NCBI GenBank assembly: GCA_913053815.1
Contig: CAJXGK010000018.1
Location: 1 to 13,676 of the forward strand
DNA: 13,676 nt
From: an uncultured Rhodanobacteraceae bacterium
GTDB lineage: Bacteria > Pseudomonadota > Gammaproteobacteria > Xanthomonadales > Rhodanobacteraceae
Direction: 5' to 3'
Shown: positions 6,148-13,676 of the stretch, one piece after another
How the letters are laid out: every line of letters begins with the position of its first letter
Position numbering within the stretch: the first letter of the stretch is position 1
Position numbers and translations under genes: made by a program
The notes under the pieces: generated by a model
Seen by the model: the letters and a program-made list of their open reading frames with translations, nothing else
Databases searched by the model: none
Told to the model about the DNA's origin: nothing

Positions 6148-7731
6148 TTACTCAAATTGCGGTGCGGCAACTTCGGGATGGGGTTGTTTGCTGGCCTTAT
6201 CCAGACGCTTGAGCAAAGGCAGAATAATGAGAGCCAATAGCACACCGAGTAGCGCCACATAACCCAGTTTCATAAATAAGTTGGTATACAGCGGCAAGGT
6301 CTCGAGTGGATTGGTTACGTTTTTGGGTACTGCCGCATAATTGGCCACGATGCTGCCCATATACTGCGCCAATCCGGTCGACAGCAGCCAAGCACCCATC
6401 ATCAGTCCGCGCAGCGAAGGACCCACATAGCGCGAGACCATGGCCAGACCCAGGCCTGAAATCAACAACTCACCGAAGGACTGGAAGAAATAACCCCAGA
6501 TCATCCACCACGCCGAGACCTTGCCAGCCACAGCAAAATGTCCACTGATACCGTACAGGAAAAAGCCGATCGCAACCATGACGAAGCCCACGGCAAACTT
6601 GGTTGCTACCGAGGGATCGCGGTCCTTCTTGCCTAACCCCGCATACAGCCAGGCAAGAATCGGACTCAATACCGCAATCCACAGTGGGTTAAGTACCTGG
6701 AATTGTTCGGGCGGAACTAGATAACCATAGAAATTCAGGTCTACATTACGCAGGGCAAAGAGCGTAAGAGATGTTGACATCTGCTGATAAAAGATGAAAA
6801 ACAGAATACCTTCAGCGGTGAGCAACAGCATGGCAATCAAGCCGGAACGCTCGGCCTTGCCGCCTTTGGCAATCAGCCAGGCAAACAATGCTAAGAGTAT
6901 GGCGCCCGCTGCCCAAACCACGATCTTGGCAACGGCCAGATTCTGGATGATCAGAGCAATCAAGCCCGCCACCAGCAGGGTTCCAGCGAGTACAGCAAAC
7001 AGATATCCCTTGTTGAGTGGTTTGAAATCCGGCTCTGAACCAACATGTTCCAAGGTCTTGCGCTGCAGGGTGTATTGAGCGATTCCAAACACCAAACCGA
7101 GTGCGCACAACGCAAAACCGAGATACCAACCATACTTCAGCGGAACCCCAAACCAGTCCTCTGAATGCGCCCGAATCAGCGGGACACCAAACTGGGAAAT
7201 GGCGGCACCAATATTGATCGACATGTAGTACATGGTAAAGGCCCCATCAAGCTTGGACGGGTCTTTTTCATAAAGTCGCGACACCAGATTGTTGGGATTG
7301 GCTTTAAACAGACCGTTGCCCGCAGCAATCAGCCCCAGCGAGAAGAACAACAAGGGGGTGGCCAGATCACCATAGGTGCTGCCTTTAGGTAGCCAAAATT
7401 CCCAGGGTACCGCCATCATCGCGTAGCCTAACCCGAGTACTATCGCGCCCAGCAGAGTCGTTCGGCGCGCACCGAGGATCCGGTCTCCAATCCAGCCCCC
7501 CACCGTCGGTACCGCATAGACCATGGCGCCAAAGGCACCCCAGGTCAGATTGGCGCGAACATCACTGAATCCGAGGGTTTCCTTGAGGAACAAAACCAGT
7601 AAAACGGCCATACCGTAGTAGCCGAAACGTTCCCACATCTCAATTAGAAACAGAGCAATAAATGCCCGGGTCCGTTTTCTGTCCTCAAGGTTGTCAGGCA
7701 AACGCTCGGTGGATTGAAGGATGTCGGACAT
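6148..7731 (-). CDS. Proton-dependent oligopeptide transporter, POT/PTR2 family
   Basis: The product is a 527-residue inner-membrane proton symporter of the POT (PTR2) branch of the major facilitator superfamily, expected to import di- and tripeptides. Family signatures are clear: ExxERFxYY at residues 31-39 (EMWERFGYYG), GGWIGDRILGARRT, GNGLFKANPNNLVSRLY, and DGAFTMYYMSINIGA. About 12-14 hydrophobic segments run to a basic and then acidic C-terminus (KRLDKASKQPHPEVAAPQFE). The frame is open to 7806, but I place the start at the ATG at 7731 because GGAG stands six bases upstream and the family N-terminus fits. The sequence is closest to DtpA-like bacterial members, though substrate range cannot be read from sequence. 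It diverges from regB and is followed by gcvPB, so imported peptides could feed glycine cleavage; that link is inference. Confidence 0.93.
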   Translation of the reverse strand: MSDILQSTERLPDNLEDRKRTRAFIALFLIEMWERFGYYGMAVLLVLFLKETLGFSDVRANLTWGAFGAMVYAVPTVGGWIGDRILGARRTTLLGAIVLGLGYAMMAVPWEFWLPKGSTYGDLATPLLFFSLGLIAAGNGLFKANPNNLVSRLYEKDPSKLDGAFTMYYMSINIGAAISQFGVPLIRAHSEDWFGVPLKYGWYLGFALCALGLVFGIAQYTLQRKTLEHVGSEPDFKPLNKGYLFAVLAGTLLVAGLIALIIQNLAVAKIVVWAAGAILLALFAWLIAKGGKAERSGLIAMLLLTAEGILFFIFYQQMSTSLTLFALRNVDLNFYGYLVPPEQFQVLNPLWIAVLSPILAWLYAGLGKKDRDPSVATKFAVGFVMVAIGFFLYGISGHFAVAGKVSAWWMIWGYFFQSFGELLISGLGLAMVSRYVGPSLRGLMMGAWLLSTGLAQYMGSIVANYAAVPKNVTNPLETLPLYTNLFMKLGYVALLGVLLALIILPLLKRLDKASKQPHPEVAAPQFE

Positions 7732-7872
7732 CAATGACTCCGGTGGCATAAACTCGACAAGACTGCCAGAACCAGCGTCAAACGCAAGCCCGTCCACAAA
7801 CTGCAATGTAGAGGCTCAATGCTGCTTCGAAACTGCTACGCTTGCCGGTAATTCAGTACTTCTTACAACTCC

Positions 7873-9165
7873 TTGTCCCCCAACCATTACCTCAAATCAA
7901 CGTTTCAGCTTGGACCCCGCGCCTTGGTGGAAACCCTGGCGTGGTTGCGTCTGACCGCTATCGCCGGCCAGACCTTGACCGTGCTGGTGGTGGCCTATGG
8001 ATTTCATCTTGTAATACCCATGGCCTATCTGTTCTCAGGTATCGGGGTACTGGGCTTGTTTGCAGCCTTTGCGCAATGGCGGGCACACCGTGCGCGAACC
8101 ATCAGTGAGAGCGAAGCGATTGCCCATATCGGCGTTGATATTGTGGTGCTGGTCTACCTGCTGTATTGGACCGGGGGCGCGATCAATCCCTTTGTAACGC
8201 TACTGCTGGTGCCCATTGCCATGGCTGCGACGGCACTTTCACGTACCGGTATCGCGGTGATCGCCGGCGGCAGCAGCTTGGCGTACCTATACTTATATTT
8301 CTACTACATTCCCCTGCCGCTGGTCTACTCGAGTCACTTCACCAATTTTCAAATGTTTGCCCTCGGGATGGCGGTGAATTTTGCCATCACGGCCTCACTT
8401 CTGGGGGTTTTCATTACCCGCCTCGCCAGTGGGCTGCGCCAGGGACAACGGCATTTGCAACAAATACGCGAGCGCACCTTACGCAACGAGGGTATTCTGG
8501 CTATGGCCACCCAGTCCGCCGCAGTAGCCCATGAATTGAATACTCCCCTGTCAACGATGCGCACCCTGATCAGCGAGCTGAGTCAGGAGCATGAGGCCTG
8601 TCCTGAATTGCACGACGACCTCAACCTTCTAGCCTCCCAGGTAGAACGCTGTCACCAGGGGCTCAAGCGGATGGTAGAGACCGGAAAATTGCAGCTGGAA
8701 ATATCTCCTTTGTCATTCAGCCTGGGGGGCTTTGTGCAAAGCTGCCTATCCCGATTCAGACTGCTGCGACCTGAAATCGAAATCCGTCTGCAACTCTCCA
8801 CCGAATTAGCCAACGAAACTTTGCTGCTTCCTACCGATGCCGAATACGCACTGATCAATCTACTCGGCAATGCAGCGGATGCTTCAGCAGAGACCGGACA
8901 CAACGAGATTATTCTTAAGGTATGCAAGGATCAGCATTGGCTGGAATGGATCATCCGCGATCATGGGCCGGGCTTCAGTACCCATCCCGTCGAGGCCTTC
9001 GTTCTGGGACAATCGGGGAAATCAAGGGGTCTCGGTATCGGATTGGCGCTTAGCGAAGCCACTGTCGAGCGACTGCAAGGCGAACTGATCACCAGCAATA
9101 TTCCTGAAGGCGGAGCGGAAATTCGTTTACGCCTCCCCCTTTCCGTAATAGGTGCCCATGCATGA
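7873..9165 (+). CDS. regB: Redox-sensing membrane histidine kinase RegB (PrrB/RoxS family)
   Basis: RegB senses the redox state of the quinone pool and phosphorylates RegA. The roughly 430-residue protein has about six membrane segments between residues 22 and 183. They include WTGGAINPF (residues 99-107), which contains the GGxxNPF quinone-site motif of the family. The H-box AAVAHELNTPLSTM follows, with phospho-acceptor His220. Cys260 in ASQVERC matches the conserved redox cysteine of RegB. The kinase domain has an N-box (NLLGNAADA, 329-337), DHGPGF (363-368) and GLGIGLALS (387-395). The start is uncertain: a stop at 7849-7851 excludes an upstream ATG, the first usable codon is TTG at 7873, and no ribosome binding site is evident. 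The stop overlaps the regA start. The 141-bp region shared with the divergent transporter gene shows no clear promoter. Confidence 0.93.
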   Translation: MSPNHYLKSTFQLGPRALVETLAWLRLTAIAGQTLTVLVVAYGFHLVIPMAYLFSGIGVLGLFAAFAQWRAHRARTISESEAIAHIGVDIVVLVYLLYWTGGAINPFVTLLLVPIAMAATALSRTGIAVIAGGSSLAYLYLYFYYIPLPLVYSSHFTNFQMFALGMAVNFAITASLLGVFITRLASGLRQGQRHLQQIRERTLRNEGILAMATQSAAVAHELNTPLSTMRTLISELSQEHEACPELHDDLNLLASQVERCHQGLKRMVETGKLQLEISPLSFSLGGFVQSCLSRFRLLRPEIEIRLQLSTELANETLLLPTDAEYALINLLGNAADASAETGHNEIILKVCKDQHWLEWIIRDHGPGFSTHPVEAFVLGQSGKSRGLGIGLALSEATVERLQGELITSNIPEGGAEIRLRLPLSVIGAHA

Positions 9166-9746
9166 ACACCTCAACCGAAGATACCCAAGTTTTCAAGTTG
9201 CTGATCATCGACGATGACGAGACGTTCAGCCGGGTGCTCACCCGGGCCATGAGCCACCGCGGTTTTGAGTGCTTTCAGGCCCACAATGTCCACTCAGCCT
9301 TGGTACTCGCCAGCCAGGAGCAACCCAGCTACTGCGTGCTCGATCTCAAACTCGGTGACGAAAGCGGGCTGCGGCTGATTCCCCAACTGCTGACCAAAGT
9401 ACCGGAATTGCGGATCCTCCTACTGACCGGCTACGCTTCGATTGCCACGGCTGTGGAGGCCATTAGACGCGGCGCCTACGACTATCTAGCCAAACCCGTG
9501 GATGCCAACCAAGTAGCCAGTGCCTTACTGGATACACCGACCGAACGCGCCGAAAACGAACCCCCTGTACTCGAAACCCCCCCTCCTTTGAAGCGACTTG
9601 AGTGGGAGCATATTCAACGAGTGCTGTCTGATACCTCAGGCAATATATCCGAAGCGGCTAGGCGCCTTGGGATGCACCGTCGCACCTTGCAGCGCAAGCT
9701 CTCTAAACGGCCGGTGAAAGAACGACCCAAACTGGACAAAGACTAA
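9162..9746 (+). CDS. regA: Response regulator RegA (PrrA/RoxR/ActR family)
   Basis: RegA is the DNA-binding partner of RegB, controlling respiration and other redox-dependent genes. The 194-residue product starts with a receiver domain: acidic pocket Asp17-Asp19, phosphorylated Asp61 in YCVLDLKLGDESGL, Thr89 in LLLTGYAS, and Lys111 in YLAKPVD. A proline-containing linker (NEPPVLETPPPL, about 132-143) follows. The C-terminal Fis-like helix-turn-helix SGNISEAARRLGMHRRTLQR is almost invariant in this family. The ATG overlaps the regB stop (ATGA), so translation is probably coupled. The C-terminus has a lysine-rich extension after the RKLSKRPV end typical of the family. Confidence 0.96.
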   Translation: MNTSTEDTQVFKLLIIDDDETFSRVLTRAMSHRGFECFQAHNVHSALVLASQEQPSYCVLDLKLGDESGLRLIPQLLTKVPELRILLLTGYASIATAVEAIRRGAYDYLAKPVDANQVASALLDTPTERAENEPPVLETPPPLKRLEWEHIQRVLSDTSGNISEAARRLGMHRRTLQRKLSKRPVKERPKLDKD

Positions 9747-9754
9747 CAGTCCTA

Positions 9755-9774
9755 GCATGAAATAAGCTTCATGC
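9755..9774 (+). terminator. Hairpin after regA, possible terminator
   Basis: GCATGAA (9755-9761) and TTCATGC (9768-9774) form a perfect 7-bp stem with a 6-base loop, nine bases after the regA stop codon. There is no T-tract, so it is not a classical intrinsic terminator. A weaker CCCG-GAT-CGGG hairpin followed by a T-run occurs near 9894-9912. No gene is visible in 9775-9911, the convergent space between regA and panD. Confidence 0.35.
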
Positions 9775-9911
9775 CGCCACCCGCTCCAGGACAGTCAGGC
9801 AACGCATCGCTTACGGGCCGGAAAATATGCGTTAGCCAGACATCTCATCCCTGAACCCCAGTTACCCCACCCAGGCGCCAAGGTTCGCATGCCCCGGATC
9901 GGGACGCTTTT

Positions 9912-10292
9912 TCAGGCAGTCTGCGGGGGGATACTGTGATGGGTGTGAGTCAGGCGGTTGTGTTCATCGACGTAAACCAGGGTCGGCTGGAAGCACTCTG
10001 CTTCGGCCGCAGCCAGTTGTGTATAGGCCGCAATGATGACCAGATCACCAGGGGTGGCACGGTGAGCAGCGGCACCGTTAACTGAAATGGTGCCGGAGCC
10101 TTCTTCGGCACGGATGACATAGGTGACAAAACGCTGGCCATTGTTGACGTTGAACACATGCACCTGTTCGTATTCACGAATACCTGAGATATCCAGCAAG
10201 CGTCCGTCGATCGCCATCGACCCTTCGTAGTGCAGCTCGGCATGGGTGACGGTGGCTCGATGAATTTTAGCCTTGAGTAATGTTAGATACAT
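9912..10292 (-). CDS. panD: Aspartate 1-decarboxylase PanD
   Basis: PanD decarboxylates L-aspartate to beta-alanine, one of the two substrates of pantothenate synthetase. It is made as a pro-enzyme that cleaves itself to create a pyruvoyl group. The 126-residue product has the expected length and begins [20 protein letters not shown]. The cleavage site is Gly24-Ser25 in HYEGSMAID. Lys9, Arg54, Thr57 and Tyr58, which contribute to the active site in characterised PanD, are all present ([10 protein letters not shown]). [18 protein letters not shown] is the usual second-half signature. It is separated from panC by 123 bp, more than the other pan genes, and has a possible promoter of its own. No Shine-Dalgarno is obvious close to the ATG, but the start matches the family exactly. 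Confidence 0.97.
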   Translation of the reverse strand: MYLTLLKAKIHRATVTHAELHYEGSMAIDGRLLDISGIREYEQVHVFNVNNGQRFVTYVIRAEEGSGTISVNGAAAHRATPGDLVIIAAYTQLAAAEAECFQPTLVYVDEHNRLTHTHHSIPPQTA

Positions 10293-10328
10293 GGCAACAC
10301 ACAGTGTTCAGATAAGCTCCGGGTCAAG

Positions 10329-10334
10329 ATTATA
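10329..10334 (-). promoter_or_regulatory. Possible -10 element for panD
   Basis: A perfect TATAAT on the minus strand lies 36 bases upstream of the panD ATG, in the panC-panD gap. I see no good -35 hexamer at 16-18 bases and no extended -10, so this is only a candidate. Confidence 0.3.
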
Positions 10335-10415
10335 GCTGCACTGCACAAAAATGGGGACTAAGACATCATAACGTACCGATCATTTGCTATAGAAGGTCCA
10401 AGATCTACCCGCCGC

Positions 10416-11264
10416 TCAAACATCAAAAAGGATATTATCAATGAGACGAGTGGAGCCAAGGTGCCCGGCCGCCAGACCGATCAGACCCGTGTGGATATAC
10501 TTCTCGGGCTCTGTCAAATCTGTGGCACGGCGAATTACGATGTAATCGAGTTCAAAACCGACTCGTTGCAAGCGTGCCCGCGCGGCCGTTTCAACCACTG
10601 TGCGCGTATGCCCAGAAGTATAATTGTCACGCATCCAGCACAGCGTCGCATACATCGCCGGGGCTATGGCACGCTGCTGCGCATTGAGAAATCGGTTCCG
10701 TGAACTTAACGCCAAACCATCCGGTTCACGTTGGGTGGGGCCGGCTACGACTTCGATCGGCAATGACAGGTCATCAACCAGGTGTCGCACGATCTGCAAC
10801 TGCTGCCAGTCTTTCTCCCCAAATACGGCATAGTCCGGCTGCACCAAGTTGAACAGTTTACTCACCACCGTACTCACTCCATCGAAATGGCCCACTCGAT
10901 AGACCCCCTCCAGAGTGTCACCGAGACCCGGAACCCTCACCCGAACGGTCTGCTCCAACCCGTAGGGATACATGGTCTCGATAGCCGGGAAGAACAGTAC
11001 ATCGCAATCTCTCTCGCTCAAGCCAACCTGATCGGCTTCAAAGGTACGCGGATAATGTGCCAAGTCTTCGCCGGAATCGAATTGTGTGGGGTTGACGAAG
11101 ATACTTACTACCACACGATCCGCACAATTATGCGCCCTGCGCAGCAGAGAAAAATGGCCTTCATGAAGGTTACCCATGGTGGGGACAAATGCCAAGCTTT
11201 GCCTTTGTTCCCGCCAGGAACGAATCATCGCCCGCAAAGTCGCAGCCTCTTGCACAGTTTGCAT
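10416..11264 (-). CDS. panC: Pantothenate synthetase PanC
   Basis: PanC joins pantoate and beta-alanine with ATP, through a pantoyl-adenylate, to make pantothenate. The 282-residue product has the normal length and nucleotidyltransferase fold signatures: the HxGH motif as HEGH (residues 34-37) after FVPTMGNL, VSIFVNPTQF, FGEKDWQQL (about 148-156), and the KMSKS-equivalent LSSRN (186-190) within PTQREPDGLALSSRN. The C-terminal stretch LDYIVIRRATDL is also typical. The ATG is five bases after the panB stop codon, so the two genes are surely co-transcribed and probably translationally coupled, which may explain the lack of a strong ribosome binding site. Confidence 0.97.
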   Translation of the reverse strand: MQTVQEAATLRAMIRSWREQRQSLAFVPTMGNLHEGHFSLLRRAHNCADRVVVSIFVNPTQFDSGEDLAHYPRTFEADQVGLSERDCDVLFFPAIETMYPYGLEQTVRVRVPGLGDTLEGVYRVGHFDGVSTVVSKLFNLVQPDYAVFGEKDWQQLQIVRHLVDDLSLPIEVVAGPTQREPDGLALSSRNRFLNAQQRAIAPAMYATLCWMRDNYTSGHTRTVVETAARARLQRVGFELDYIVIRRATDLTEPEKYIHTGLIGLAAGHLGSTRLIDNILFDV

Positions 11265-11269
11265 AGTTA

Positions 11270-12091
11270 TCAGTAACAGTGCTCGGAAGTAGGGAAACGG
11301 CCGCTGCGGACGTCTTCGGCATAAGCACGAAGCGCCTTAGGAATAGAGCCGTGATCACATAAAAAGTCTTTACTGAAACGCGGGCGTTGGCCCGGCGTAA
11401 TGCCGAGGATGTCATACAGAACCAGAATCTGTCCGTCGCAATCCACCCCCGCGCCAATTCCAATAGTAGGAATAACCAGCTCACGAGAGATCCGCTCCGC
11501 CACCGTGGCCGGTACGGCTTCAAGAACCAGCAACGAGGCGCCTGCCTGTTGTACGGCTCGAGCCTCATCAAGCAGGTGCTCGGCAGCGGCGGCATCCCGA
11601 CCCTGCACGCGATAGCCGCCCAGTTTATGTACCGATTGCGGGGTCAGGCCCAGATGCGCGCATACCGGCACTTCGCGTTCGGTCAAGCGTTGCATAATTT
11701 CGCAAACCCAACCCCCGCCCTCCAGCTTGACCATCACCGCCCCCCCTTCGGCCATCAGCCGTGCCGATGCCTGCAGTGCATGATCCACATCGCGGTAGCT
11801 CATGAAAGGCAGATCGGCCACCAGCATGCTGGACCGTAACCCCCGACAGACCATCGCACAGTGATAGACCATCGCCTCGAGCGTGACCGGAAGAGTGCTG
11901 TCGTGACCCTGTACAACCATACCCAGCGAATCGCCAACCAGCACCAGATCGATACCCGCCACCTCGAGCTGATAGGCAAAGCTCGCGTCATAGGCGGTCA
12001 AGGCAACGATCTTGCATCCGTCCCGCTTCATCGCCTGGAGAGCAGGAACCGTGATCGGCTTACGGGTAGGCGCTTGAATTTCGACGTACAT
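11270..12091 (-). CDS. panB: 3-methyl-2-oxobutanoate hydroxymethyltransferase PanB
   Basis: PanB adds a hydroxymethyl group from methylenetetrahydrofolate to 2-oxoisovalerate, giving ketopantoate, the first committed step to pantothenate. Taking the ATG at 12091, the product is 273 residues. GGGAG just upstream supports this start, although the frame is open to an ATG at 12115 that overlaps the folK stop. Signatures are VALTAYDASFA, VGDSLGMVVQGHDST (metal-binding Asp54), VADLPFMSY, the VKLEGG loop with Lys122 and Glu124, AHLGLTPQS, and catalytic Glu191 in LVLEAVP. Its folate-derived cofactor links it to folK immediately upstream. Ketopantoate reductase (panE or ilvC) is not in the window. Confidence 0.97.
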   Translation of the reverse strand: MYVEIQAPTRKPITVPALQAMKRDGCKIVALTAYDASFAYQLEVAGIDLVLVGDSLGMVVQGHDSTLPVTLEAMVYHCAMVCRGLRSSMLVADLPFMSYRDVDHALQASARLMAEGGAVMVKLEGGGWVCEIMQRLTEREVPVCAHLGLTPQSVHKLGGYRVQGRDAAAAEHLLDEARAVQQAGASLLVLEAVPATVAERISRELVIPTIGIGAGVDCDGQILVLYDILGITPGQRPRFSKDFLCDHGSIPKALRAYAEDVRSGRFPTSEHCY

Positions 12092-12114
12092 AAATTTCTC
12101 CCGGCAGAGTTGCA

Positions 12115-12633
12115 TTATCCATGTTCAGGTAATCCGGGCTCAAGCGTAGCCGCCACCGGGACACAAGCTGAATCATCAAGCTGGGCCAGCAACTCGCTGA
12201 TCGAACCCAAGCCCGGGATCTGCAACCGGGGTGCCAGCTCCGCTAGGGGTCGCAGCACGAAGGTGCGCTCCCCCATGCGCGGATGAGGCACCTGCAAGTC
12301 GGCAACGGCAATCGTCACCTCGCCATACAGGAGCAGATCCAAATCCAGAGTACGCGGACCGTAGCGTAATGCTCCACGAACCCGGCCATGTCGACGCTCT
12401 ATCGCCAACAGTGATTGCAACAGATCCCCTGCCGTCAAGCCCGTTTCCATGGCGACTACAGCATTCAGATACCAAGGTTGCGACACAGAGCCCCAGGGCG
12501 GACTCCGGTAAAGCCGTGAGCCGGCAAGCAAACGGCTATCAGGAAGTGTCGCCAAATCACCGGCGGCCTGGCGTAACTGTTCCTCCAGGTTACCAAGATT
12601 GGCGCCAAGACCGATGTAGGCAAGTGTTTTCAT
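12115..12633 (-). CDS. folK: 6-hydroxymethyl-7,8-dihydropterin pyrophosphokinase FolK
   Basis: FolK transfers pyrophosphate from ATP to 6-hydroxymethyl-7,8-dihydropterin in folate synthesis. The 172-residue product shows YIGLGANLGN at the N-terminus, YRSPPWG (residues 42-48), the NAVVAMET segment, and the signature RYGPRTLDLDLLLYG (90-104) with the two magnesium-binding aspartates Asp97 and Asp99. VPHPRMGERTFVLRPL follows. Length and motif order are normal. It lies between pcnB and panB on the same strand, as in many gammaproteobacteria. The 98-bp gap from pcnB shows no convincing terminator, so read-through from pcnB is likely. Confidence 0.96.
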   Translation of the reverse strand: MKTLAYIGLGANLGNLEEQLRQAAGDLATLPDSRLLAGSRLYRSPPWGSVSQPWYLNAVVAMETGLTAGDLLQSLLAIERRHGRVRGALRYGPRTLDLDLLLYGEVTIAVADLQVPHPRMGERTFVLRPLAELAPRLQIPGLGSISELLAQLDDSACVPVAATLEPGLPEHG

Positions 12634-12731
12634 TTGCGATGATTACTTCGTCCGAACTCTTATCCTTGCCCATCAAGCAGCCGTACTGTTCTATCAGTCG
12701 GAGCCAATCAAAAACCAATCCACGTCTCACC

Positions 12732-13676
12732 TTAATCCCTTGAGGATATCGTGGGGGGTCTCGATTTACGCCGTCTACGCCGGGGTCGATTCTGACGAGG
12801 ACCTGTCGGCTTACCCGGGTCCACAACTGTCTCGATCTCCTTAGTTAGAGCCCCCGTTCCCAGTACTTGGGCTTGGGTCCACCACACTCCCAATTCAGCC
12901 ATTTCAGTTGATTCCCATTCTCTGAGGAGAAGAAAATCATAGGCAGCACGAAACCGGGGATGGGCCAACAGACGTTTTACCCGGCCTTTGCTACGTTGTC
13001 TGAAACGTGCCTGCAAAGCCCACATATCTTCCATCATCAGGCTGAAGCGCCGCGGGATGGAGACATGTTGCGCCTGGGTCTTGAGCGCATTGCGTACTGC
13101 CTGATCCCAGACAACGGCCCCCGGCTGATCCGCCGACCCACCTTGCCGGATTCTTTCCCGGACATCCCCCCATAAGAACACGGCAAACAAGAATCCCGGG
13201 GTCACTGACTTACCTTCGGCAATACGGGTATCGGTATTGACCAGAGCCGCTTCGATCATCTTTCGCAAGGAACCATCCGGATCCTGCGCAAGAGCCGCCA
13301 CCGTCCCGGGCAGCAGATAGCGAAGTAAATCGTAGTGCTCTAGAGAATGAAAACTGGCTTGCGCCTGGCCAGATAGAAAAAGTTTCAGACACTCCTCAAA
13401 TAAACGGGCGGGAGCGACACCCTCGAGCAAACCACCCAACTCCCGGAGTGGGACTTCGCTGGGGCGAGCCAGCTGAAAACCCAGCCGAGCCGCAAACCGT
13501 ACCGCACGCAACATCCGTACCGGATCTTCCCGGTAACGGCACCTGGGATCACCAATCAGATGCAGTACCCCGCGCTGCAAATCCTCGAGACCACCGACAT
13601 AGTCACGCACACTGAAGTCGGCAATATCGTAGTAGAGCGCATTGACACGAAAATCGCGCCGTAATGCATCCTCTTC
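12732..13676 (-). CDS. pcnB: Poly(A) polymerase I PcnB, C-terminal part (5' end outside the window)
   Basis: PcnB adds poly(A) tails to RNA 3' ends, which promotes RNA decay. The frame is open from the window edge, and 315 codons including the stop are visible. It enters at EEDALRRDFRVNALYYDIAD, typical of the class II nucleotidyltransferase superfamily just after the catalytic centre, and continues with VRDYVGG and the RNA-binding motif DPVRMLRAVRFAARLGFQL. SIPRRFSLMMEDMWALQARF and the C-terminal HPRFRAAYDFLLLRE are characteristic of PcnB rather than of CCA-adding enzymes. The protein ends in a strongly basic tail (PRQNRPRRRRRKSR), also usual for PcnB. The catalytic DxD motif lies outside the window, so its integrity cannot be judged. 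The gene starts the pcnB-folK-panBC order. Confidence 0.94.
   Translation of the reverse strand, partial: EEDALRRDFRVNALYYDIADFSVRDYVGGLEDLQRGVLHLIGDPRCRYREDPVRMLRAVRFAARLGFQLARPSEVPLRELGGLLEGVAPARLFEECLKLFLSGQAQASFHSLEHYDLLRYLLPGTVAALAQDPDGSLRKMIEAALVNTDTRIAEGKSVTPGFLFAVFLWGDVRERIRQGGSADQPGAVVWDQAVRNALKTQAQHVSIPRRFSLMMEDMWALQARFRQRSKGRVKRLLAHPRFRAAYDFLLLREWESTEMAELGVWWTQAQVLGTGALTKEIETVVDPGKPTGPRQNRPRRRRRKSRPPTISSRD

Noticed and set aside
7732..7806. A longer N-terminus for the POT transporter, starting at 7806.
   Set aside because: The extra 25 residues are not typical of the family, and a good GGAG site precedes the ATG at 7731.
12092..12115. An upstream panB start overlapping the folK stop codon.
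   Set aside because: GGGAG lies directly before the ATG at 12091, and PanB homologues begin close to that residue.
1..13676. CRISPR arrays, tRNA or rRNA genes, and toxin-antitoxin or defence systems.
   Set aside because: No regularly spaced repeats, tRNA- or rRNA-like blocks or recognisable defence proteins were found on reading both strands.

Overview
The window looks like chromosomal DNA of a gammaproteobacterium. The protein families (MetE/MetR, a RegB/RegA pair, GcvPB, a DtpA-like POT transporter) and the gene order pcnB-folK-panB-panC-panD point that way. This assignment is inferred from gene content and order, not from a marker gene. Most of the sequence is ordinary core metabolism on clean reading frames. 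The exception is a decayed island at about 2.57-4.63 kb.

Layout. (1) 1-2571: a 5' part of metE (minus strand) diverges from metR (plus strand). The 110 bp between them holds two perfect TGAA-N5-TTCA MetR-type boxes, one of which ends two bases before the metR start codon. (2) 2572-4653: the island. It is bounded by two copies of a 149-bp sequence in inverted orientation (about 80% identical without gaps), each starting with a terminator-like hairpin that faces the neighbouring gene. Inside lie a broken transposase start, a promoter, a complete cobalamin riboswitch with a terminator-type expression platform, and a collapsed nrdD-nrdG locus. The first 143 codons of nrdD (the ATP-cone region) are joined directly, and out of frame, to the last two thirds of nrdG. 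(3) 4654-7731: gcvPB behind a POT-family peptide transporter gene, both on the minus strand, with no gcvPA in view. (4) 7873-9746: the redox-sensing histidine kinase RegB and its response regulator RegA, overlapping by ATGA. (5) 9912-13676: panD, panC, panB, folK and the 3' part of pcnB, all on the minus strand, covering pantothenate and folate precursor synthesis and RNA polyadenylation.

How the parts relate. MetE and NrdD/NrdG are both cobalamin-independent isozymes of functions that also exist in cobalamin-dependent form. Here the nrdDG locus carries a cobalamin riboswitch, while metE appears to be under MetR. The riboswitch, its promoter and the ribosome binding site remain intact upstream of a gene that can no longer make a ribonucleotide reductase. 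The most unusual part of the window is therefore an orphaned riboswitch driving a truncated ATP-cone ORF between two mobile-element-like inverted repeats. I found no CRISPR array, tRNA, rRNA or complete insertion sequence.
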